DNA from: Rheum nobile
Taxonomy: Eukaryota; Streptophyta; Magnoliopsida; Caryophyllales; Polygonaceae
Reading direction: 5' to 3'
DNA: 64,000 nt
Assembly: GCA_027886185.1 (NCBI GenBank)
Contig: WOAB01000878.1
Coordinates: forward strand, 1,686,001-1,750,000
The notes under the pieces were generated by a model that did no database searches, was not told the origin of the DNA, and worked only from the letters and a program-made list of their open reading frames with translations. Below are positions 55,621-64,000 of this stretch, in pieces. Positions within the stretch are counted from its first letter, which is position 1. Each line of letters starts with the position of its first letter. A program made the position numbers and the translations under genes.

Positions 55621-57270
55621 CTAGACAAATAGATCATGAGTGTCTTGCTCTTCTTCTTGAGTTTGTTGTTGTGTGTATGCTTCTGTTTCTTCTTCACTGT
55701 ATTGTTGTGCATTTGATGGCCATGCTTCTGCTTGTGTTCCTTGTCCCCCACCATGAACATTGTCCCATGCTTCTGTGACTGCCCATATTGGTGCATGAAT
55801 TTTTCTTGGTAGATTGCCCTGAGCTTCTAATTTCTTTTTGTTGACATGTGGAACATCATAATCACTTCCTCCTTTGCTTTTCAGTATCTCATTCATAACA
55901 TATTGTAATGTCATCCAAACACTACTTAGGGTTTTAGGGTGTAGCTCATAAAAAACTTCATGAACTGCATCTAGCATGTGATCAACATCCTTAGGCATTT
56001 TTTTGTACATGAGTGATTGAATGCTCCTAAAACAACCTAGATCTAGTATGTTAAGGTCAGGGCTATTAGGTGGTTGTTGTGTTAAAATAAAAGTAAATCC
56101 CTCATGTTGATATACCTGTTGCCATTCTGCATCATCTTGACCTATATGAGCCTTTGCATTATCCTGTTGTATAAAAATGACCTTGTGTTGTCCATCTTGT
56201 GTCCATTTTTCTTTAATTGCTGGAACTATCTGGTTGATTAGCATATGTCTTGTGACCTTCTGATTTACTGACTCTATTAGCTTGGTCACCAATGTCCCCT
56301 TTTCTCTGTTTTTGGATGTTCTTTTTGTTAGCTCCTTGTATGTGAAAGGGAATATACCAATTTTCCCATCAAAGATGCACGCCCCATCTGAATTGAACCT
56401 TGGTCTAGCTACTGCAGCTGTGAACATAACTTTTGGTATCCACTTGCTTGAGCTTGCAGATCTATACTTGCCCTTCTCATTTTGTGCTAGATACACCATG
56501 TGTGATTTTTTACTCAAATAGAACCATTTCTCATCCAGATGAACAAAGTCATACATTGGATAATATTGTCTCTTTGTTTCTACTGTATCACCTTGTAATA
56601 ATCTCAATATCCAGTCCAGTCTTCTTATTTTGGTGGGATCCTTTAACCCATGATGTAGTGGGTTTGTGTGTGGCTTCATGACTCCCCTCTTGATCATTCT
56701 ATGTGTTGTGCTCTTTGATATGTTTAGATTACTTGCTAAATTCCTGATGCAAGATCTCTCCCCCATATACAGATTTGTGATTGCATCTGTTGGTACCTCA
56801 ATTCTCTTTCTCCCTGCATTATGATATTTTGGAGTGACATTATACCTCTGATTTGCATTCCTTTGTCTCTTGGTTGTTCCCCATATTCTTTGTATGCACC
56901 ATCTTGATACATTAAATTTTGTTGTTGCAGCATTAATGCCACCATGTTCTAGCTTTCCATTTGCTGATCTGTCAAGAAGCCACAGCAGAATTTTCATCCT
57001 TTTGTCACTGTTGAGCTTGTTCCTATTTGTCTGGTGATGAGCTGCCTCTGATTCTTGATGCTCTGTTCCTGCATGTGTTGATGCCTTTGTTTCTGGTTCT
57101 TGGTTAAAATCAAAGAGGAATTCATCTTCCTCCATCTCCCCAGTTGGCTCATTAAGATCAAGATGGAAGTCACCTTCCATTTCTCCATCATCACTCATGA
57201 AATCATGTACCTGGTCTGCATCATCATCGTGGAATAGAGCTGGTTCATTAAGATCAAGCCCTGAAGACAT
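55621..57270 (-). CDS. Mariner-like transposase, uninterrupted, DD39D
   Basis: 549 residues from the first ATG at 57270 (MSSGLDLNEPAL) to 55621, with no stop or frameshift. The N-terminus is acidic and has LDLNEP twice (residues 5-10 and 37-42), then a helix-turn-helix region (FNVSRWCIQRIW and ISKSTTHRMIKRG). The catalytic triad is visible: Asp in FVHLDEKWF (about 243), Asp in FIQQDNAKAH (about 370), and Asp in NSPDLNILDLG (about 410) with 39 residues between the last two. That is the DD39D pattern of plant mariner-like elements. The enzyme acts in the nucleus, cutting element ends and inserting at TA. The length suits the family, so the protein may be active, although the surrounding element is rearranged. 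Confidence 0.9.
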   Translation of the reverse strand: MSSGLDLNEPALFHDDDADQVHDFMSDDGEMEGDFHLDLNEPTGEMEEDEFLFDFNQEPETKASTHAGTEHQESEAAHHQTNRNKLNSDKRMKILLWLLDRSANGKLEHGGINAATTKFNVSRWCIQRIWGTTKRQRNANQRYNVTPKYHNAGRKRIEVPTDAITNLYMGERSCIRNLASNLNISKSTTHRMIKRGVMKPHTNPLHHGLKDPTKIRRLDWILRLLQGDTVETKRQYYPMYDFVHLDEKWFYLSKKSHMVYLAQNEKGKYRSASSSKWIPKVMFTAAVARPRFNSDGACIFDGKIGIFPFTYKELTKRTSKNREKGTLVTKLIESVNQKVTRHMLINQIVPAIKEKWTQDGQHKVIFIQQDNAKAHIGQDDAEWQQVYQHEGFTFILTQQPPNSPDLNILDLGCFRSIQSLMYKKMPKDVDHMLDAVHEVFYELHPKTLSSVWMTLQYVMNEILKSKGGSDYDVPHVNKKKLEAQGNLPRKIHAPIWAVTEAWDNVHGGGQGTQAEAWPSNAQQYSEEETEAYTQQQTQEEEQDTHDLFV

Positions 57271-57694
57271 TGGAGCAAACAATGATGCCTGAATTTTTGT
57301 TAAAAGCTCTGTGTTTTTTTTTTTGCAGTAACAGCAAATGCTTGCATTTACTCTTGCTTGAGCCTTAAATACACTCTTAAGATGTTTGAAATCTGTAATT
57401 TTTGTGTTGTTGCACAGTTGGTGATCCGTGTGACTCCTAGATCTGCATTCCTATTGGTTGAAAATTAATTGTTTGAGTATGATTAGTACAAGTTAAGATT
57501 TGTAAATCCAGTTTGTACTGTTTAGTTGCAATTAATACAAAGTGTACTTTTCCCCTAGTCGAAAGACCGACCGACGCCCACCCAACTAGAGGGATTGATA
57601 AATTAATAGAGTAGTTATACTTTTATTTCTGCCTTAATTCTTGTGTTATTTTGCAAATGAGGCTTATAAACTGGAGTCTGGGACAGAGGGGGTA

Positions 57695-57943
57695 CTAATT
57701 AATACTCCCAAGTCACAAGTGTAGCAGATTGATCGATTTGGCTTATCATAAATAATAACTTGCACTAGTTACTACGAGTACTGGGTGATCGATCACAAGT
57801 TCAGTCATGAAAGTACACATCCATACATCATTGATTGACATTTCTGAAGCATTTCTTCAAACAGATAGAGAGCAATTGCCAACCAATATTCCTATTTTTG
57901 AAGGCCTTCATTAATTAATAAAATCTATATTGTCTTGTAACTA
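57695..57943. other. Intergenic DNA
   Basis: Short AT-rich spacer between the mariner-like and MULE-like elements. No gene seen. Confidence 0.4.
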
Positions 57944-57952
57944 TTATAAGTA

Positions 57953-59145
57953 CGGTTTGTCCTGAGGTATGGGCTAATTCGTGAGGTACTCCATACTTTG
58001 GTATATTTCACGAGATAATTCTGAGATTTGTTTTTATTTCACAAAATACCCCACCGTCAAATAATTAACAGATTCCGTTAATTTTTTTAAAAACAAGATG
58101 CAAGCATCTCCGTTAATTTCACAAGTTAATTTTTATTTTGCGAGTGTAAGGATCTCTGAAGATAGAACTATTGTTATACAGATGCAAGTATTTACAGTTC
58201 ACTTATCTGTCATAATTCACAGACCAACCAATTAAAAAAAAACCAGGAATGAAAATAATTGTAGTACGTTATGCAAATCATACCTCTGAATTCAAGCCAG
58301 GAAGAAAATGTCATCAGTCATCAGAATGATGTACTGCAAAATCCTCAGAGGAACATTCTTGAAATCCAGAGGAGGCAACCTCAATTCCCTGATTCTACCC
58401 TCCCCAATCGCGTGCCGCCCCCTCACCCGATTCGAATCCACTTTCCTGAACAGAAACACGAATTCGACCCGTGGAACTGATGCTGTTGCGTATCCGGATC
58501 ACCCGAACCCGACAACCCCTTATTCCGGGTCTGAAACAGGGTCCAACCGTGCCCTGTCAAAACCCTAGAGAACCCGTCCATGGTTTCGACACGAAATCAC
58601 GTCCCGCGGGAGACGAGCGAGAGGGAGGAGCAGTCCCAGGTGCTGAATCGGTCGTCGATCTCCACCTTCGGCTGCAAATCGCAGTCCACGAATCCCAATT
58701 TGAAGAGGTTTGCAACAACCTTAGAAAAAACCGAAATTAAAAAGAAATATACAATACAAATCGCAGTCCACGAATCCCATATTGTAGACTTTTTCGCTTG
58801 TCATCCTCCTTCAACCTCGATTGAGGTTTGCAAGCCCGCCGTCGTCTTCTCGATGTTGGCCACCACCTACAACCCTTTCACGTCTCCTACTTCAGACAGT
58901 TGCACCGTCTTCTCGGGTTCACATAGGTTGTACGAAGGAGGTTCAGGGGAGAAGGTCACCGACGAGGAGGATGAAGAATCGAAGTTCTTTCTTTTTTTTT
59001 AAAAAAATAAAGGAATTTGTTAATTATTTGACAGGGGTATTTCGCGAAATAAAAACAAACTTCAAGATTACCTCGTGAAATATACCAAAGTGTGGGATAC
59101 CTCACGAATTAGCCCATACCTCAGGATTATGAGACGAAAAAACAG
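57953..59145. mobile_element. MULE-like non-autonomous TIR element with 9-bp TSD
   Basis: Flanked by the perfect 9-mer TTATAAGTA (57944-57952 and 59146-59154), the duplication size of Mutator-like elements. Inverted repeats of over 100 bp share CCTGAGGTATGGGCTAATTC and TTTGGTATATTTCACGAG. The right end has a longer terminal part than the left, so the left tip is probably deleted. The interior (58270-58990) is GC-rich, with gene-like frames but no transposase. A CAAATCGCAGTCCACGAATC segment occurs twice (near 58675 and 58758). This fits a Pack-MULE carrying captured gene DNA. Confidence 0.8.
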
Positions 59146-59154
59146 TTATAAGTA

Positions 59155-59706
59155 TTTACTCCATTACTTAACCTAACCTACATAATTGTTAGTGGTAGCA
59201 TATGAGAAAGAGAACAAATTGAAGTTGTGATAGATGCATGATGTCAGTTTTCTGTACGTATTATACCCAACAGCTTCTTTAAAATCTTAATGTTTGAAAT
59301 TTAATTCGAAAGGTGACTCTATATCTTGAAAGCTTTTTTTTTTTTTTTGAGCTGAATTTGAAAGCTTTTTAGGGGAAACTATATCTTGAAAGGTAATTAA
59401 TTAATTTAACAAACAATAGGTAAAATCGATCATTTATTTTTGGTACGGATTAAAAGTAAGGGAGGTGCTCAATCTGAACGTTATTCCTCTTAACGTGCTT
59501 TGGTTCTCTCGCTATATAGATCGAAAAATGTAGAAGACTATATAAGTACTTAATTATGTATATAGTGGGGTTGTGCGTGCGAAGTGAAACTCCATCAGAT
59601 GATTGAAAAAAGATAAAGTATTCCATGATAAACAATTAGTAGGGACTAGGGAGTATATTTAGATTCCATCAAAAAACAATATCCCATTTTACTGTAAATT
59701 AATTCT
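59155..59706. other. AT-rich intergenic DNA
   Basis: No supported gene or repeat beyond homopolymer runs. Confidence 0.4.
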
Positions 59707-61090
59707 ATACTAATGTAATACCCGTGCCTTGCACGAGATTTATTTATATCGTTTTTACATTTGTAAAAATAGTATTTTTTAAATTATCGATGAGTCATTG
59801 GTTCACCTGATAGATTTGAAATTGTCCGTTGTCGTTTATCTCTAATAACATCAAATCTCAACGCTCTGTTATGTACTTATGTCGAGTTAATTCGTCCATA
59901 ACAAAGTTACCCTGCAAAATCATATATCTATTCAAATTAAAACTTAAATATTTATTACCGTGTAATAAGATGTAATACTCAAATACAATAAATACATTTA
60001 TGACAAATGTAAGTGAATGAGCTTATTGGGCCGCCGAATAAAGAATGTAAGTGAATGAGCTATAATAAAGAATGTAATTACTCTTTAAACAACCTGAAAA
60101 TGTAAGTGAATGGGCTTATACCCGTGCCTTGCATGGATTTTTTTTTTTAAAACATTTGTAAAAATAGTATATTTTAATTATCGATGAGTCACTTGTTCAA
60201 TATATATTCGATTAGTTATTTAAATAAAAAATGAATAATCGATTAAAAATATTCAAGATATACAAAAAATTACATTATATAAAGAGATGTAGAACTCTCC
60301 ATAACTTTATTAATAATAAAAATGACTATGTTGTCTTTCAAACATGGATAGACACACCCCTTACATCAATATTACTAAAACCATCAAACATAATAAAAAT
60401 GTTTATCTAATACATGAACATGAAACCCTAAACATAAAATATGGCACGATGTTCAAAATTGCTATAAATTATCAAAAACTTCATTGTATACTACATTGAT
60501 TGTAATATTATATCTCTTCTTGTCTTTGTCGCAGATCAATATCTTCAAATATTTCTTGTTAGTCACCCTTGATGATGCAATATAAAACTAACCATGACTA
60601 AAAACAGGACGTGGAAGATACAAACCGACATTAATTTGCAAGAGATTGGCCCTAGCTCTTGTTTATGGTCATAGCAAAACAGCTCTTGTTTAAATTGATT
60701 CTCCGCCTTCGCTCACAACAGACAATATGTTTTAGTAAATATTATATATATAAACTAAACTAATTTAATTATAGGGCTTATTGGGCCATTATATAATTAA
60801 TAATACTAATGAGCTTTAAAACTGTAATGGGCTTATAGAATCGAATGCAAATTTCAAAAAATGTGTTTCAGGCCCAATATATAACAAATCCCGTGCCTTG
60901 CACGGGATTTGTTAATTTTTTTTATATTTGAAAAATATTATATTTTAATTGTCGATGAGTCAGTTGTTCAATATATATTTGATTAGTTATTTAAATAAAA
61001 AATGACTAATCGACTACAATTATTCAAGATATACAAAAAAATACATTATATTAAGAGAGACGAACTCTACATAACTTTATTAATAATAAA
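59707..61090 (-). mobile_element. Decayed Helitron region
   Basis: Three copies of a motif around CCCGTGCCTTGCACGRGATT lie at about 59720, 60119 and 60890. Copies 2 and 3 are followed by about 180 bp of homologous AT-rich sequence (ATCGATGAGTCA, ATTCAAGATATACAAAAAA, CATAACTTTATTAATAATAAA); copy 1 shares only the first part. On the minus strand the motif forms a short GTGC/GCAC hairpin followed by TATTACATTAGTAT, reminiscent of a Helitron 3' end. Between copies 2 and 3 is a helicase remnant (60472-60656). No target duplication is expected for Helitrons. Exact ends are uncertain. Confidence 0.6.
60472..60656 (-). pseudogene. Helitron helicase C-terminal remnant
   Basis: The minus strand reads VGLYLPRPVFSHG, a stop, then SRVTNKKYLKILICDKDKK and ends VVYNEVFDNL, matching the C-terminus of Pif1-like Helitron helicases. 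A frameshift before VGL and the internal stop show decay. The Rep domain and helicase core are absent. Confidence 0.65.
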
Positions 61091-61099
61091 TTTTGGTTA

Positions 61100-62154
61100 A
61101 ATAATATTGGGAAATTCCGTTTGGTACCCCTGTGGTTAAGGTTATTCTTAACGGTGTCCCGGATTTAAAAAGTTTCTTGTTGGTACCCCCGAAGTTTATA
61201 ATAAGTTTGGTTCGTGACCTTAAGGTTAAAATTACTGATTTTCTATTAGTTTATTTAAAAAATAAAAGAAAAAAACGAAAAAGAAAAACAGAAAAAAGAA
61301 ACAAATCATTAAATTAGTAACATCTGTTGTACCATTTTCCATTCATCTTCTTCAACCCCCACCCAACTCACCCTGATCTCCTCCTGTGCACTCGATGCTG
61401 AAGACTCGTTGATGAGGAACACCCGGCCGGTGGCGCAAGATCAAAGACGGACGGCGAAGGAGGCGCACACCCGGCGGCGGACAAACACGAGCGACCCGAC
61501 GCGAACCGGTACGTGTGATTTTGCTCAAATTTGTTTTGTATTCTTTGCGAACTTGGGTGCAATTAGGGAGAATTAGGATTTGATTCATCTAATTTGCTCT
61601 TGTTACTCTCAATTTATCCTGAAATCTGAGTTAGAGTTTCTATTAGGGTTTGAATTAGGGGTTCGAAATTTAGGGGTCGAGCATTTGATGAATTTTTGGC
61701 TTAATCTGAAAGCGTCGGCGCGACTTTCGCAGGTTCAGCAGCTCCTGACTGAAGCGGAGGAGTGGGCCAATGTCGCCGACAAAGAGCCTCCCCCTAAAAT
61801 CACTCTTGGTACTAAATCGTTAATTTTGCTATTCTATTTGCAAGCTGTGATTTCAGAATATGAACTGCAAATTTGCTATTCTCTGAATATGTTACCATTT
61901 CGTTTCTGAGTGTATATTATGTTATTGGCAATTTGAAGTGAAATGCGTTAGGAAAGAGGAATTTAGCATATGCAAATTGCATCGTAGTCTTAGTAGATTT
62001 TGATTTCTGATCAATGCAATTAAGTTTTATATAATCATGAGTTGACTTGTATCATATGTGATTGTTTCTTTTTCTGTTTTTATTTTTCTTTTTCGTTTTT
62101 TGTTTTTATTTTTTAAATAAACTAACAGAAAATCAGTAATTTTAACCTTAAGGT
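61100..62154. mobile_element. TIR element with exon-like cargo, right end truncated
   Basis: The inverted arms (about 61219-61312 and 62060-62154) share CTTAAGGTTAAAATTACTGA followed by a long A-rich/T-rich tract. The outer part of the left arm (from about 61100, with GTTTGGTACCCCTGTGGTTAAG) has no partner on the right, where homology stops at AACCTTAAGGTT. The interior carries GC-rich, gene-like DNA. At about 61730-61810 an exon-like piece reads VQQLLTEAEEWANVADKEPP, with AG before it and GT after. I do not recognise the source gene. No transposase. Confidence 0.6.
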
Positions 62155-62995
62155 TGTATATTATGTATGGGTTAATGGACTTTTTTAATACCAAATGGAC
62201 TAATGGGTTATGGGCCAATAAGCCCAACCTTTGTTTGTTGCCTCGTTCAAACCGTGCTTCATCCCTCAAACCCTAATTCACACTTTTAATTTCTCTCACA
62301 AATTGTATCAGCCACATCCAAATCATCATTAATGGGCTAAAAGGCCCAATCGCTGTTTTTCGGACTTGATCCATTCATCAAGCTCAATCTGCTTATAGCC
62401 AGTTTGCTTCAATTTTTTATTAATCAGAAAAGCCCCAAAACCCCACCCAACTAACCCTAATTCATTCTTCCGCCTCTGTGTCGTTTCACTCTCTCCCTTA
62501 TTCTTTCAGCTTCATGAACTTTCTTTCCTTTTCGCTTCTTTCACAATACGTATCTATTTCTAATTACAGATCCGACTATTATCGATTATCTTCATCATCC
62601 CCTTTCTGGAAATTCCGTCTGCAATCCGATTATCCTTCTTTTTTTTCAGTTCTACCCAGATCAACTTATTTTTTCTTAAAAAAAAATCATCGGAGTATAG
62701 AGCTTACAATTCTGAGTTTTTTGTGAACCTCTGATCGATATCTACCCTAAAGAAACTCCAGAAGACGAACTACAGATCATAGAAGCGGAAAAAAATAGGT
62801 TAATCCCATATCTCTTTAACATGCATCTACTTTCTCTCTTAGATCTAGATTAATACACATTTCTCTTACTTATTTTCTGTTACATGCCAGGGAAAACAAC
62901 TGTTGATGCGTAGATCTGGAGTTTTTATTGGAAATTTCATTTTCTGGAAGCAAGAAGTTATCTTGGAGCATATCCACAGTGGATAAAGGTAATCT

Positions 62996-62996
<1 letters not shown>
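62155..62996 (+). promoter_or_regulatory. Promoter and leader-like region of a gene beyond the window
   Basis: It contains site II-type motifs (TGGGCC near 62208, AGGCCCA near 62341), a perfect telo-box AAACCCTAA at 62268-62276 and a second CTAACCCTAATTC near 62450. A long pyrimidine-rich leader and a possible GTAATC donor near 62990 follow. These elements are common in promoters of plant translation-related genes. No coding exon was identified before 64000. Confidence 0.4.

Positions 62997-63074
<78 letters not shown>
62997..63074. repeat. (CT)39 microsatellite
   Basis: 78 bp of perfect CT repeats. GA/CT tracts bind BASIC PENTACYSTEINE (GAGA-binding) proteins in plants. The minus-strand Arg-Glu repeat frame across it is an artefact. 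Confidence 0.97.
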
Positions 63075-63077
<3 letters not shown>

Positions 63078-64000
63078 AATCCATTAAGGTCACTGTCTCT
63101 GTTTTGAGCTCTCTATCTGTCGCCCACTCTCTCTGTCTTTTTATCTCTTTCTCTCTTAATTCGAAGATCCCTTAAGTTTGAAACCCTAACAAATTTCGAT
63201 AGAATAAAACCTGATAGCTACCTCTAGTATACTATGTTTAATTGGTTTTGACTATTTTCATCGTTTGGAAAATAACAGATTTTACCCTAGAACCACCCAT
63301 AAGACAATCTTCTGCGTTCATTCTGTCGTTGTTTGCTTTGTTTTTTTTTTGGGTTTCAGGTAGAAAACGATTTGTCATTTAAAATCGTCTTGATGAAGAT
63401 TGTTCTTTATCTGTTATTTGTTAAATATATTTTAATGAGGTCAAATATGATATTACCACTAAACCGGCTCGACTATATTATCTGATATTATATAAAACCG
63501 GTTCAAGTTTATAATAATTATTATATTAAATCGGCTGGCCTTTACTAATTCAAATATATGGGCTGAAAATGTAGGATTATCGGCCTATAATAAAGAATGT
63601 ACTGAATGGGCTTATTGGGCCGCCGAATGTTTTATTGCATATTAATACTTCTAACAAAAGTAATTTTTAAGGCCCAATTTTCATATAATGGCCCAATTAT
63701 ATTCGAAAAATAATTTTTATTTAAGAATATGTATATGTTAATTTCTTTTAACCGGAACTATTATGGGCTTATTGGCCCAATTATATTTTAACCCAGTATA
63801 AACAGAATGCAACATTTGTACTTTGCTAAATGGGCTTTAATTTTAAGGCCCAATTTCAAAGCCAGCAAAATTAAAAATATCTTTCCGAATCTGTCTAGAG
63901 GGTTCGATTGAAACAAAAGGAGGTGAAAAGTCTCTTTATCTGTCTACTCTCTCTATTTCTCTGTGTCCTCTCTCTCTATTTCTCTTTCTCTGTGTCCTAT
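63075..64000. other. Region with repeated TGGGCC/GGCCCA motifs, no gene seen
   Basis: A T-rich segment is followed from about 63560 by many GGGCTTATTGGCCC-type motifs. The segment AATAAAGAATGTACTGAATG then GGCTTATTGGGCCGCCGAAT resembles the Helitron-region sequence near 60030-60060. The last 100 bp is CT-rich again. No reading frame is supported. Confidence 0.4.

Larger units (their letters stand above)
51597..57692 (-). mobile_element. Mariner-like (Tc1/mariner) element of plant type
   Basis: The ends are inverted repeats: left CTCCCTCCGTCTTCTCAG then TTTATAAGCC; right (reverse complement) CCCCCTCTGTCCCAGA then CTCCAGTTTATAAGCC. TA dinucleotides flank them at 51595 and 57693. CTCCCTCCGT-type termini and TA targets are typical of plant mariner and Stowaway elements. 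It carries a transposase on the minus strand (55621-57270). It contains a solo LTR (52452-53802) and a tandem array (54638-55140). A second copy of the right terminal sequence at 54573-54633 shows that the left half is not a simple single element. Confidence 0.8.

Noticed and set aside
55621..57282. A longer mariner transposase start at 57282
   Set aside because: The codon there is TTG. The first ATG is at 57270 and already precedes the LDLNEP motif.
62866..63093. Minus-strand frame with a long Arg-Glu repeat
   Set aside because: It is a translation of the CT microsatellite and has no flanking protein-like sequence.

Overview
The window is nuclear DNA of a flowering plant, probably a eudicot. 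The evidence is short GT-AG introns, a plant-type tRNA-Asn, an RSL-class bHLH gene, a Spen-like SPOC gene, and transposons of plant families: chromovirus-type Ty3/gypsy, Ty1/copia, hAT with a BED finger, plant mariner with DD39D, a DUF1985 gene, MULE-like elements and Helitron remnants. I cannot name the species.

Layout. 1-20.46 kb is a nest of insertions. A broken minus-strand DUF1985-type gene (20457 down to about 250) is split by a solo LTR (827-2241) and by a hAT element (2434-17473, 8-bp TSD). A Ty3/gypsy element (3220-14089, 5-bp TSD) sits in the hAT, probably in the 5'UTR intron of its transposase gene. 21.23-32.88 kb holds two copies of one TIR element in inverted orientation, forming a palindrome with about 2.3-kb arms. 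Its right arm was later hit by a minus-strand gypsy element with deleted pol (25241-32232).

33.05-44.42 kb is the genic island. It has a four-exon RSL-type bHLH gene with a stop codon in exon 1, a non-LTR retroposon with an 18-bp TSD, an eight-exon RRM/SPOC protein gene whose exons sum to a clean 1144-residue reading frame, and a minus-strand tRNA-Asn(GTT).

44.4-64 kb is again TE-rich. It holds a Ty1/copia element (46001-50804) with four inactivating lesions and an RNase H deletion, a tRNA-derived SINE, a mariner-like element (51597-57692) with an uninterrupted transposase frame and a solo LTR inside it, a MULE-like TIR element with a 9-bp TSD, a decayed Helitron region with three copies of one terminal motif, and another TIR element carrying an exon-like fragment. 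The right edge looks like promoter and leader DNA of a gene that starts beyond the window, with a telo-box, TGGGCC motifs and a 78-bp CT microsatellite.

Of the protein genes, only the SPOC gene clearly looks functional as host coding sequence, with the tRNA gene beside it. The bHLH gene is doubtful because of its stop codon. The least ordinary items are the long palindrome, an extra ORF upstream of gag in the gypsy elements, CCGCGA-rich arrays flanking the TATA box in both gypsy LTR sets, and two LDLNEP motifs in the mariner transposase. Exon borders and element ends were read by eye. Family names rest on recognised motifs, not on searches.
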